This document shows, one piece after another, positions 25,392 through 34,236 of a stretch of 64,000 nucleotides of DNA. This DNA comes from Cohnella abietis (GTDB taxonomy: Bacteria; Bacillota; Bacilli; Paenibacillales; Paenibacillaceae): the NCBI RefSeq assembly GCF_004295585.1, contig NZ_AP019400.1:711501-775500 (forward strand), given 5' to 3'. The notes below the pieces were generated by a model that was not told where the DNA came from, ran no database searches, and was given only the letters and a program-made list of their open reading frames with translations. Each line of letters begins with the position of its first letter. The first letter of the stretch is position 1. Both the position numbers and the translations under genes were made by a program.

Positions 25392-25408
25392 TCTTATTGG
25401 CAATAAGA
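25392..25408. promoter_or_regulatory. Perfect 17-bp palindrome, candidate IclR operator
   Basis: TCTTATTGGCAATAAGA has perfect 8-bp arms around one base, 28 nt before the IclR start and in the divergent region. A second, AT-rich 15-bp palindrome (AGAAAATTATTTTCT, 25488-25502) lies closer to the aminotransferase gene. Confidence 0.55.
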
Positions 25409-25561
25409 TATAGACCAATCTACAGCATTAATGAAAAATTGTCTAACGGGTTATTTCATACTGTAATCATAAGTATAATATATAAATAGAAAATTATTTT
25501 CTTGATATAAAATAATTGCTTTGTTAATATGGGAAAAAATCACTCCTTCGGAGGCACACAA

Positions 25562-26866
25562 ATGACAGTATTCGAAACTTCAAAAACAAAGTACGCGGAA
25601 TCCCGTAATTCTCTTGCTGGTGGCGTATCCAGCTCCTTGCGTGCTTCAATGAAACCAGTGCCGCTTTATGCAGCTTCGGGAAAAGGCTCGCATATCCGGG
25701 ATGTCGACGGAAATGAGTATGTTGATTACATGTTGGCTTACGGTCCATTGATTCTCGGACACGCGCATGACGGCCTAACCGAGAGCATTATCGAAGCCAT
25801 GCGCAAGGGATACACTTATGGCGTGCAGCATGAGGGGGAAATCGAGCTCGCGCAGCTATTATGCGAAGTGCTGCCTTGCGCGGATAAAGTGTCGCTGAGC
25901 GGTTCCGGTACGGAAGCGGTCATGCTAGCGTTAAGGCTGGCCCGCGCCCACACGGGTAGAAGCAAGGTTATTCGCTTTCACGGTCACTACCACGGATGGT
26001 CGGATGCCATCTTTACTTCTTTTCCGAGCGCGGATATGAAAGGACATGCGGTTGATAACGATTCCGCGGTTTCTCCGGGAACTAACGGACAGAGCGCGAA
26101 CAGCTTGTCCGATGTCATTTTGTTGCCATGGAACGATAAAGCCGCGCTTGAGTCGACTCTCCGCACCCGGCATTTCGAGATCGCGGCCGTCATTACCGAA
26201 CCCGTTATGTGCAATTCCGGCTGTATTCTTCCCGAGGAGGGGTACCTTGAATTGATCCGAGATCTTACGAAAGAGCTTGGAATCGTAATGATCATGGATG
26301 AAGTCATTACGGGATTCCGGCTTGGAATCGGCGGCGCCCAGGAGAGATTCGGCATTACGCCCGATCTCGTGACCGTAGGCAAAGCGCTCGGCGGGGGCAT
26401 AGCAATCAGTGCGGTCGGCGGTAGGGAAGCCATCATGAAATTGGTGGATGACGGGGTAGTCAGCCATCTTGGAACCTTGAACGGAAACGGCGTGTCCACG
26501 GCGGCGGCGATTGCCACGATCCGCGAGCTTCGCAAAGATAAGGGGGCCGCCTTCTCCCATATGGAAGGGTTGACTGGTACATTAGTCGAAGGCTTCCGGT
26601 CATTATTTAAGCAGCACGACGTACCGGGAATTATCAATCAAATCGGTCCCGTCTTTAATGTCATGTTTACGGAAGAAACAGAGGTTCGGGGTTTCGCCGC
26701 TTACAATAGACGCGATTCGGCCAAATACGCTCGCTTCGCCGAGCTGATGCTGGATGAGGGAGTTCTCGTTCGTCCGAACGGCTTGTGGTATCTGTCGACC
26801 GCGCACAGTGAAGCGGATATTGAGAAAACACTCTCGGCGATCGGCGCTGTGCTTCCGAAGTTATAA
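25562..26866 (+). CDS. Class III aminotransferase (glutamate-1-semialdehyde aminomutase-like)
   Basis: A 434-residue PLP enzyme. Motifs: GSGTEAVMLALRLAR (phosphate loop), FHGHYHGW, MDEVITGFR (Asp contacting the pyridine N) and the PLP lysine Lys274 in TVGKALGGG. The start at 25562 has GGAGG seven bases upstream. It resembles glutamate-1-semialdehyde aminomutase, but there are no haem genes nearby, and the IclR-linked context points to catabolic transamination of an amino acid or amine. It is followed 41 nt later by the M81 peptidase gene. Confidence 0.88.
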   Translation: MTVFETSKTKYAESRNSLAGGVSSSLRASMKPVPLYAASGKGSHIRDVDGNEYVDYMLAYGPLILGHAHDGLTESIIEAMRKGYTYGVQHEGEIELAQLLCEVLPCADKVSLSGSGTEAVMLALRLARAHTGRSKVIRFHGHYHGWSDAIFTSFPSADMKGHAVDNDSAVSPGTNGQSANSLSDVILLPWNDKAALESTLRTRHFEIAAVITEPVMCNSGCILPEEGYLELIRDLTKELGIVMIMDEVITGFRLGIGGAQERFGITPDLVTVGKALGGGIAISAVGGREAIMKLVDDGVVSHLGTLNGNGVSTAAAIATIRELRKDKGAAFSHMEGLTGTLVEGFRSLFKQHDVPGIINQIGPVFNVMFTEETEVRGFAAYNRRDSAKYARFAELMLDEGVLVRPNGLWYLSTAHSEADIEKTLSAIGAVLPKL

Positions 26867-26907
26867 TAAAATAATTCGAATTTGGGCAGGAGAGGAGAAG
26901 GATTCGG

Positions 26908-28365
26908 ATGAGGCTATTAGTAGCGGGCATTTTCCACGAGACGAACACTTTCGCTCCAGGGAAGACGGAAATCGAGCAGTTTCAAGGCGAGTGGGTAGAA
27001 GGTGCCGACGCCTACCTCGAGCGATATAAAGGAACCCGGACGAGCATGGGGGGAGTAATCGACGCGGCTGCCGCTGAGAATACGGAGTTGGTATGCGGAG
27101 CGTATTTGTCCGCTACACCGTCGGCTATGGTCTCGGCTTCAGCCGCTGAAGTCCTTCTAGCCAAGCTGGTTTCCACGGTTGATGCGGAAGCCGATGGCAT
27201 TATCGTCATTCTGCATGGGGCAATGGTGGCAGAAGGGATCGCGGACATGGAGGCTGAAGCGCTTCGCCGCATTCGGACGAAAGTCGGACTGAAAGTGCCG
27301 ATCGCGATTACGTTGGATATGCATGCGAATGTCAGCCAGGAGATGCTGGATCAAGTTCAGATCGTGACCGGCTATGACACTTACCCGCACATCGATCCTT
27401 ATGAAAGAGCCGTCGAGGCGCTCGTGTTATTGGCACGTACGGTGCGGGGGGAATTGACTCCTGTCCTAGCGCTTGCTCGGCCGGGAATGCTGATCGTGCC
27501 ACCGGTGATGCTGACAGATGAAGCGGGTCCGATGCGGGAATTGATGAGTAGGGCATTCGAGATGGAGCGGGAGCCGGGCGTGCTCAGCATTATGGTTGCG
27601 GGTGGTTTTCCTTACAGCGATGTGCCGGCCGCCGGTATGGCTTTCGTCGTTGCGACGGATGGAGATTCGGCGCTTGCTCACAGGCTAGCCAACGAGCTCT
27701 CGTTCATGGCTTGGGAACGCCGGGAGCGATTCGTCAGTCCGGCCTATCCACCGGCGGATGCCCTACGATTAGCCATGGAAGAGCCGAAAGGCCCGGTTGT
27801 CCTTGTCGAAGGCTCCGATAACGTAGGGGGCGGAGCTCCAGGAGATGCGACATTCCTGCTCGGACATTTGGTCGACGCCCCGGTTAAGAGCCTGATCGTG
27901 ATTTGCGATCCGGAAGCGGTAAAGCTTGCCGACAGGCTTGGAGTCGGAGGAACGTTCGAGGCCGACATCGGCGGCAAAAGCGATCGGTTGCATGGCGATC
28001 CGGTTGCCGTTCGAGGGCAGATTGGGTTGCTATTCGACGGGAAGTACACCCATATCGGCTCTTATATGACGGGTCAGAGAGCGGATATGGGGCGAACCGC
28101 GGTTATTGAAGTCAATCGATTAACGATAATTATTACAGAACGACGGACGGCTCCTTGGGATCCCGGCCACGTCGTTTCGCTTGGGCTGCGCGCGCAAGAC
28201 TTCCACATCATTGCGGTTAAAGCGGCAATCGCGTGGAAGACGGCATTCGGGGACATCTGCACGAGGTATATTCTCGTCGATACTCCCGGTTGCTGCGCGG
28301 TGGATGTAAACCATTTTAGCTATAAGCAAATCGTACGGCCTATCTACCCGCTTGATCGTGAATGA
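26908..28365 (+). CDS. M81 family metallopeptidase (MlrC type)
   Basis: A 485-residue protein with the MlrC/M81 pattern: MRLLVAGIFHETNTFAPGKT at the start, GIIVILHGAMVAEG, TLDMHANVS, YDTYPHIDPYERA, and NVGGGAPGDATFLL in the second half. MlrC is known from microcystin breakdown, where it acts on linearised products; most relatives lie in other catabolic clusters. Here it is co-directional with the aminotransferase. It probably hydrolyses a small peptide or amide. Ribosome site GGAGAGGAG. Confidence 0.88.
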   Translation: MRLLVAGIFHETNTFAPGKTEIEQFQGEWVEGADAYLERYKGTRTSMGGVIDAAAAENTELVCGAYLSATPSAMVSASAAEVLLAKLVSTVDAEADGIIVILHGAMVAEGIADMEAEALRRIRTKVGLKVPIAITLDMHANVSQEMLDQVQIVTGYDTYPHIDPYERAVEALVLLARTVRGELTPVLALARPGMLIVPPVMLTDEAGPMRELMSRAFEMEREPGVLSIMVAGGFPYSDVPAAGMAFVVATDGDSALAHRLANELSFMAWERRERFVSPAYPPADALRLAMEEPKGPVVLVEGSDNVGGGAPGDATFLLGHLVDAPVKSLIVICDPEAVKLADRLGVGGTFEADIGGKSDRLHGDPVAVRGQIGLLFDGKYTHIGSYMTGQRADMGRTAVIEVNRLTIIITERRTAPWDPGHVVSLGLRAQDFHIIAVKAAIAWKTAFGDICTRYILVDTPGCCAVDVNHFSYKQIVRPIYPLDRE

Positions 28366-28412
28366 AAAGAAGAGGCTGCCACTGAGTTAATCAATGGACA
28401 GCCTCTTCTTTT
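28365..28412. terminator. Bidirectional terminator between convergent genes
   Basis: AAAAGAAGAGGCTG (28365-28378) pairs with CAGCCTCTTCTTTT (28399-28412). It serves the M81 gene and the convergent binding-protein gene. Confidence 0.85.
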
Positions 28413-28416
28413 TTAT

Positions 28417-29994
28417 TTATCGAGTCCCCGAGGCAACGGATTTCACCTGCATCTCGAAGTTTTTAATGATTTGGAATCCGTTATAATGACTCATGATTTC
28501 ATTGTAATAGACTGGCCATCGCTTTCCCGACTGATCGGAGAACAGCATTTTGACTTGCAGCTCGTTTTGCCTGGACCGGAAAGCTCCTACATCAATGCCG
28601 ACGGGCGGTGCCAATGTAACTCCAAGCTTCGCTTTGACTGGAAGCTGGACCAAGAATGTTTTGATGTCTGTGTCTCTCGCTGTCGTATTGGGATCAACGA
28701 TCTGCAAACCTAGCACGCTAGGGGTCTCCGGCGTGAAGAAACCCCATAATTTTAATGAGTCGACAGAATGTCTAGAATCCTCCGCCTTCTTAGGTAATAA
28801 CGTGATCGTGTTACCGCGACGCGAATAGTGCTCCCCCTCTATACCGTAATGGGTGAGGAGAAACCCCTCATCACTCGATAGCCAATCTAATATTTCCACT
28901 ATTTTCTTTATTCTCTCGGGATACTTGTCGGCAGTCATCTTGGCAAAAACAAAAGGATATTCAGGTGAACCCCCTGCCCTTAACGGCTGGTTACCCAGCG
29001 GGTTAAAGGGTACCCAGTTGGCTTTCGGATCAAGCTTACGACTAAGCGATTGAATACTTCCCGGATTAGCATCCAAGGCGAAATCAACGGTTTGGCCAAG
29101 GACAACACCTACTTTTCCATGTATCGCTTTGTCGATATGCTCCGTGCCGGAGTTGAAAAACCAGTCAGGATCGACCAACCCCCCATTAATGACCTTAAGA
29201 ATATCGTCTACGACATGTTCGATTCTCAGATCCGATTCCATGTCGACAAGCTTATTATTATTCATATAAGCCGGATATACGAGACCGTTCTTTGCATACT
29301 CGGGCCAGTCGGTAGACAGACTCGAATTGTTGCCCGATGTCGTAAATCCATAGGTATCCTTCTTGCCGTTTCCGTCCGGATCATCGAATGTAAAGGCGCG
29401 TAATACTTGCAAATATTCGTCGTAATTATGCGGAATTTTCAATCCTAAATGCTTAAGCCAATCTTGACGGATATAGTAGCTGCGATAAGAATTCTTATCA
29501 TAGGGAATCGGAGCACGATAGAAGCGATTATGAATCTGATATTGTTTCAATTCCTTCTCGGTTACCCAGTACTTGAAGTAGTTTGGCATCGAAAGCGGGG
29601 ATACATAAGACGACATATCCGCGAGCACGCCATCGAGCGAAAGTTTGGAAGCTCCGTCGCTGCTTCTATCGATCCACATATCAGGAGGGTTGTTGGAGAA
29701 TAGCAATGACTCGATCTTGGCGTTATACTCATTTCCAGGCACCATAGCGGTAACATGGATACGGACGTTAAACTTCTTCTCTATGATTTGGCGAATAAGA
29801 TCGGTATCTCTCTCAGGCAATGCCATATCCAAGGGAGCATTGATGAACAGATTCAAAAACATAATTTGTTGATCTTCATTTGGAGGCGCAGGAAGGGGCG
29901 ATTTGTTGTTTTGCGCCCAGATGCTCCAACAGAGTACGAATAATCCGATGACTAAGAAGACAATTAAAGGTAGAATAGATCGGTATCGTATCAA
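28417..29994 (-). CDS. Orphan extracellular solute-binding protein (LplA-like)
   Basis: A 525-residue secreted protein with a single N-terminal hydrophobic segment (LPLIVFLVIGLFVLCWSIWA). The lipobox is poor (FVLC), so it may be membrane-anchored rather than a lipoprotein. The body fits family 1 carbohydrate-binding proteins of the large Paenibacillus LplA group (NNPPDMWIDRSSDG, DPDGNGKKDTYGF). The TTG start has GGAGGGG seven bases upstream. It is divergent from the sensor-AraC gene at 30119 and has no permease partner next to it, so it may act as a sensing accessory for that regulator. Confidence 0.82.
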   Translation of the reverse strand: MIRYRSILPLIVFLVIGLFVLCWSIWAQNNKSPLPAPPNEDQQIMFLNLFINAPLDMALPERDTDLIRQIIEKKFNVRIHVTAMVPGNEYNAKIESLLFSNNPPDMWIDRSSDGASKLSLDGVLADMSSYVSPLSMPNYFKYWVTEKELKQYQIHNRFYRAPIPYDKNSYRSYYIRQDWLKHLGLKIPHNYDEYLQVLRAFTFDDPDGNGKKDTYGFTTSGNNSSLSTDWPEYAKNGLVYPAYMNNNKLVDMESDLRIEHVVDDILKVINGGLVDPDWFFNSGTEHIDKAIHGKVGVVLGQTVDFALDANPGSIQSLSRKLDPKANWVPFNPLGNQPLRAGGSPEYPFVFAKMTADKYPERIKKIVEILDWLSSDEGFLLTHYGIEGEHYSRRGNTITLLPKKAEDSRHSVDSLKLWGFFTPETPSVLGLQIVDPNTTARDTDIKTFLVQLPVKAKLGVTLAPPVGIDVGAFRSRQNELQVKMLFSDQSGKRWPVYYNEIMSHYNGFQIIKNFEMQVKSVASGTR

Positions 29995-30118
29995 CCATTT
30001 TCCCCTCCGGACAGCTCATTGCTGATTACTTATTTAATATGTTAAGTTATTTCCTAGAGAAAATAAATGACTTTCGAATAATAAATTTTGCTAACTATCT
30101 AGCGGAATGAGGGGAGCA

Positions 30119-32359
30119 ATGAAGACAAACTGGTTTAACAGATTACTACTCTCCTATTTGCCAGTATTTTTTATTATCAGCTTAAGCCTCTTGCTAATGA
30201 CCTTCCTGACTTTAAGCGAAATGTCCAAGAAGGCTTCCGTAAAGGCGAATAATGCTGTGTCTCACAATATTTCGAAGATGATAGACAGCAAGCTCGCGGA
30301 TATAGACTCCTTATTTCTATATGAAATACAGAACAATGAGAAGATCAAACAGTTTTTCTCGGACAATCCCAAGGACAATCGCCATTATACGGATATTCAA
30401 GCTTCTTCGGCATTAAAGGAACTATTGCAGAACAATCCGACGATAGAATCCATTTATTTGTATCGTACTCCAGATCGAACAATTCTTACCCGGTCGACGT
30501 TAACCGATTTGAACGATTTCGCTGATAGTCAATTTATCGGATTATCCTTGAACAGCCGCGTTCCTTACCGCTGGACAGCCCGAACCCTAGTACCGCAAAA
30601 TACCGATGGGGGTAACGCCCGAAGAGTAATCAGCTTGGCCAAAAACACGAATCTGAGCAATTTAAGCATCCTCATCGTCAATGTCCGTATCGAGTCCCTG
30701 CTTGGATGGATAACCAGCATGACCGACAACAATTCGACCTTTGTCCATCTCAGTGACGAAGAAGGAAATCTTATCGTCTCTACGGAAGCGACTGCCAATG
30801 GCAAGACATCCAACATGGGGGCTGGCACAGTCCTATCCTCATCCGTTTCGGAACAAACGGGCTGGATCATATCCAGCGGCACTCTTAATAGCGGAATTCT
30901 GGAGTTTGTGTCCTCGCTATTCTACGTATGGATGGCTATTGCAGCAGTAATCGTTATTGCAGGGTTGACCTGGATCATCTATGTGTCCAGGCGCCAATAC
31001 AAGCCGGTTATGACTTTAATGAACATGATTTCAGGAGCGCGTAAGGCATCTCCTACTCAGCTGAAGACGGAAAAGGTTGATGAATTTAAATTTATTGAAT
31101 CATCAATCGAAGAGCTTCTCGATGAATCCAACATGCTTCAAGAGCAGCACAAAGAATTGTCCGTATACCACAGAAGACATTTGTTTCTTAGCTTAATGGA
31201 GGGAACGAACTCCACAGCCAACTTCGGCAAATATCTCGAAGAAGAATTATCGCGGCATGGCATTCATCAACCTGTAAGCGGCTCACTTGTCGCGATTGTC
31301 GAGATCGATCATTATACGGAATTCGCGATACAATATCGAAGTGATCAGCATTTACTGAAATACATCCTAGGCGCTTCCATGAAGGAATTAGTCGAGAATA
31401 AGCCTTTCACCGTATGGACCGAATGGATTTCCAATTCCAAGATGGGAATTCTCTTTCTATTCCATCATCAGGAAAGCGAGCAAGAAGTACTGGAAAGCTG
31501 TGAGAAGTTAAGGGACTGGATAGCTCTTAATTTGGACTTTACGGTGACGATAGGGATTGGTCATCTTATTCAACAACTGGAGTTAACTGCGGAATCGTTC
31601 AGGGAAGCGGTCAGTGCTGTTGGTTACAAATCTTCATTGGGAATGAATCGGATTATTACTCCCAAACATATGGTTTCCAAACCAAAGGGTGAATTGTTTA
31701 AGCAACTGCAGGTGTTTCGAAGTATTAGTCAATCGTTTAGACTTGGAGACGAGAAATGGGAAGATTATTATGAGGAAATGTATCAGACCCTCCAAGATCA
31801 GTTGTATACCCATGATGATCTAGCGAGCCTCATGCAGGTTCTGATCGGATATTTGCAGAAGGAAATGGCTGAGCTGACCGAAGAGTTAAACAAGGTTTGG
31901 ATCGAGGATGTACAGCCTTCCTTGCTGATGGCGCTTGAACAAGAAACGCAAGAAGAAGTTTATCAGGCCATACACGATATTCTGAAGGATGCCTACGATA
32001 GACTAAATAAGCTTCGTGAGAACAAATCGTCCCACCAGCTTATGCATCAAGTTAAAATGTATATCGCCGACAATTACTGCAACCCCGATCTATCGCTCAC
32101 TCATCTTAGCGACGAATTCCAATTAAACGCCAAATACTTAAGCCGTCTATTTCGAGAAGCATTCGGGATGAAGTTCGTTGAATATGTATCCGAGGTGAGG
32201 ATGGAGAAGTCAATTCAGATGCTGCTTGAGACGGAAGATACCATTCAAGACATCGGCCGTGCCGTTGGATATGATCAATCACTAACCTTTATTCGCGTGT
32301 TCAAGAAGCATGCTGGTGAAACCCCAGGCCAATATCGCAAGAAATATAGTTCGATTTGA
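30119..32359 (+). CDS. Membrane-bound AraC regulator with extracytoplasmic sensor domain
   Basis: A 746-residue transmembrane regulator. TM1 (about 8-31), an extracytoplasmic Cache-like domain (35-265), TM2 (VWMAIAAVIVIAGLTWIIYVS), a cytoplasmic linker with a degenerate GGDEF/regulatory-like region (about 370-500), and a C-terminal AraC DNA-binding domain (LSDEFQLNAKYLSRLFREAF; VGYDQSLTFIRVFKKHAGETP). The class senses sugars directly or through binding proteins and activates nearby ABC genes. It lies between the orphan binding protein and a complete ABC locus (32640-36036). The ATG at 30119 is preferred over one 12 nt earlier because GAGG lies six bases before it. Confidence 0.87.
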   Translation: MKTNWFNRLLLSYLPVFFIISLSLLLMTFLTLSEMSKKASVKANNAVSHNISKMIDSKLADIDSLFLYEIQNNEKIKQFFSDNPKDNRHYTDIQASSALKELLQNNPTIESIYLYRTPDRTILTRSTLTDLNDFADSQFIGLSLNSRVPYRWTARTLVPQNTDGGNARRVISLAKNTNLSNLSILIVNVRIESLLGWITSMTDNNSTFVHLSDEEGNLIVSTEATANGKTSNMGAGTVLSSSVSEQTGWIISSGTLNSGILEFVSSLFYVWMAIAAVIVIAGLTWIIYVSRRQYKPVMTLMNMISGARKASPTQLKTEKVDEFKFIESSIEELLDESNMLQEQHKELSVYHRRHLFLSLMEGTNSTANFGKYLEEELSRHGIHQPVSGSLVAIVEIDHYTEFAIQYRSDQHLLKYILGASMKELVENKPFTVWTEWISNSKMGILFLFHHQESEQEVLESCEKLRDWIALNLDFTVTIGIGHLIQQLELTAESFREAVSAVGYKSSLGMNRIITPKHMVSKPKGELFKQLQVFRSISQSFRLGDEKWEDYYEEMYQTLQDQLYTHDDLASLMQVLIGYLQKEMAELTEELNKVWIEDVQPSLLMALEQETQEEVYQAIHDILKDAYDRLNKLRENKSSHQLMHQVKMYIADNYCNPDLSLTHLSDEFQLNAKYLSRLFREAFGMKFVEYVSEVRMEKSIQMLLETEDTIQDIGRAVGYDQSLTFIRVFKKHAGETPGQYRKKYSSI

Positions 32360-32365
32360 AGCCCT

Positions 32366-32397
32366 GAAGCCCTGCACGGTGTCGCGGGCTTCTTTTT
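32366..32397 (+). terminator. Terminator after the sensor-AraC gene
   Basis: GAAGCCC (32366-32372) pairs with GGGCTTC (32386-32392), followed by TTTTTT. Confidence 0.7.
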
Positions 32398-32511
32398 TTC
32401 ACCAAATAAGTGAAGATGAGGAGAATTATCTATTGCTGACTTATCGTCTATCGCCTAAAAACAGTAATATGTTCCTTTTCATCTATCTGCAGCAAATGAT
32501 CTATATACCGT

Positions 32512-32530
32512 GTAATACCCGGGGTGTTAC
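32512..32530. promoter_or_regulatory. Inverted repeat upstream of the ABC locus
   Basis: GTAATACC, CGG, GGTGTTAC: 8-bp arms with one mismatch, about 110 nt before the binding-protein start. A candidate operator; nothing else was recognised in 32398-32639. Confidence 0.35.
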
Positions 32531-32639
32531 TTTTATTTGCGAGGCGGCGGATGAACAATTGGCTGCTTCAGGACGGAGGGAAAAGGGCTTTACGGCTGTA
32601 GAGAAATGAGAAAGCAAAAAAAATCGGGAGGGTTCATCT

Positions 32640-34148
32640 ATGAAAAACAAAGCTAAGGTATGGGGTTTATCGTTGATTTGTTTGCTTCTTGTATTTATGA
32701 TGGCAGCTTGCAACAGTGGCAAGAACAATTCTCAAGCTTCCAATAGCCAAGAAACCGCTCCAGCTGTAGTAAGCTCCACAGCTAGTCCTGAAGCGAGTGC
32801 AACCGCCAGCGAGTCCAATGTCTATCCGGAAAATGGTCTTCCTAAAGATCAGAAAGTTACCTTGAAATTTGCATACTGGGAAAACGGCAGCGGCAGGGAA
32901 TGGATTGACTACGCGATTGAAACGTTCACGAAGAAATTTCCGAATGTAAGCTTCGATACGACTTATTCTCCTAAGATTGATACGATTATCGGGACGAAAA
33001 TAGCGGCTAAAAACGATGACGACATGTTCGATATTTTCTCGAACTTTCTTCCGGGAAGTGCAGGCGGCGGTTCGGCCATGGCGACAAGCCTTGTGGAAGC
33101 CGGCAAGCTGGAGCCGCAGGACGATCTTTGGGACCATAAAGCTCTCGACATTGGCGTGAAGACGTTGAAGGAGCTTCAGTCGGGTATTTATGAAGGAAGA
33201 ACTCTCATCCTCGATAAAATGTATGCCATTCCTTACGGGCAGGACATAACGGGGCTCTACTACAATAAAGTTCTGTTCGAGAAACACGGGTGGAACCAAA
33301 ATCCGAAAACCTGGAGCGAATTTACGACGCTTATCGATACGATCAAAGCGGCGGGAATTATTCCTGTCACATACCCTGGTAAATACCCGGGATACCTAGA
33401 TTTTTCCATCGGAATACCGAAAATGTTTGAAATCGCTGAGATCAACGGTAATTTGGATAAATTCAATGATGACTATCGTAACTACAAAGCGCCATACTAT
33501 GCATCAGCAGAAAGCTTGAGCGTATATAACAAGATTTACGAGCTCGGTCAGAAAAAAGCATTCCCGGATGGCGTCGCAGCATTGACCCACACACAATCGC
33601 AAATGCAGCTTCTACAAGGGCAAGCAGCATTGGCTTCGACAGGGGAATGGGTTCAGAACGAAATGAAAGATTCCATTCCTGATGGTTTTAAGTGGGGATT
33701 CATGCTGGCGCCGATGGGGGATAATCCGGACAGCACCAAATATTATCAGAGCTATGCAGGCGGAGGCCATTACATCTGGGCAGCCAAACCGGACTTAAAC
33801 AAGAAGTGGGCGAAAGAGTTCTTGGTCTGGATGTGGAATCTTGATGTACAGCAGCTCTATGCGGTTAAAGCGGGAGGATTGCCGGTTCGTACCGACTATA
33901 TGGATGATGCAGCTTTGGTCGATAAGCTGCAGGATGCTCCGAAAGCCGTTCTTGAATACTTGAAGAATAACCATGTCAAAGGTACTAGCGAGGCGCGTAG
34001 TGTTTCGCTGACTGATCAGAATGCAGAAAAGGCGAGAAAGCTGATGGAAGAATCAGTGAACGATATCGCTTCAGGAAAGCTAGATCCGCAGTCTAAGCTG
34101 CATGAGGCAGAGGATCTGCTCGCTAAAGCAATTGCCGCTCAGAAATAA
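32640..34148 (+). CDS. ABC transporter sugar-binding lipoprotein
   Basis: A 502-residue family 1 solute-binding lipoprotein. Signal peptide with lipobox MAAC (lipidated Cys24), a Ser/Ala-rich linker, then a carbohydrate-binding fold (LKFAYWENGSGREWIDYAIE; IPYGQDITGLYYNKVLFEKHGW; QGQAALASTGEW). GGGAGGG precedes the ATG. It is followed by two permease genes, separated from them by an 11-bp-stem hairpin often seen after highly expressed binding-protein genes. The sugar is unknown; the secreted TIM-barrel protein downstream suggests a polysaccharide or glycoside source. Confidence 0.93.
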   Translation: MKNKAKVWGLSLICLLLVFMMAACNSGKNNSQASNSQETAPAVVSSTASPEASATASESNVYPENGLPKDQKVTLKFAYWENGSGREWIDYAIETFTKKFPNVSFDTTYSPKIDTIIGTKIAAKNDDDMFDIFSNFLPGSAGGGSAMATSLVEAGKLEPQDDLWDHKALDIGVKTLKELQSGIYEGRTLILDKMYAIPYGQDITGLYYNKVLFEKHGWNQNPKTWSEFTTLIDTIKAAGIIPVTYPGKYPGYLDFSIGIPKMFEIAEINGNLDKFNDDYRNYKAPYYASAESLSVYNKIYELGQKKAFPDGVAALTHTQSQMQLLQGQAALASTGEWVQNEMKDSIPDGFKWGFMLAPMGDNPDSTKYYQSYAGGGHYIWAAKPDLNKKWAKEFLVWMWNLDVQQLYAVKAGGLPVRTDYMDDAALVDKLQDAPKAVLEYLKNNHVKGTSEARSVSLTDQNAEKARKLMEESVNDIASGKLDPQSKLHEAEDLLAKAIAAQK

Positions 34149-34182
34149 TAGACCGATTTCATTGCACTTAATAAGAAGCCAT

Positions 34183-34213
34183 CACGGAGCGCTGAAGGAA
34201 TTAGCGCTCCGTG
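34183..34213 (+). terminator. Intercistronic hairpin (attenuator/stabiliser)
   Basis: CACGGAGCGCT pairs perfectly with AGCGCTCCGTG. No T run follows, so it probably stabilises the binding-protein mRNA or reduces read-through into the permeases rather than ending transcription. Confidence 0.7.
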
Positions 34214-34236
34214 AATAATAAAGGAGCGACATCACG

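Noticed and set aside
25931..26560. Long antisense ORFs (209 and 216 residues) opposite the aminotransferase
   Set aside because: High-GC shadow frames; the plus-strand frame has all PLP motifs.
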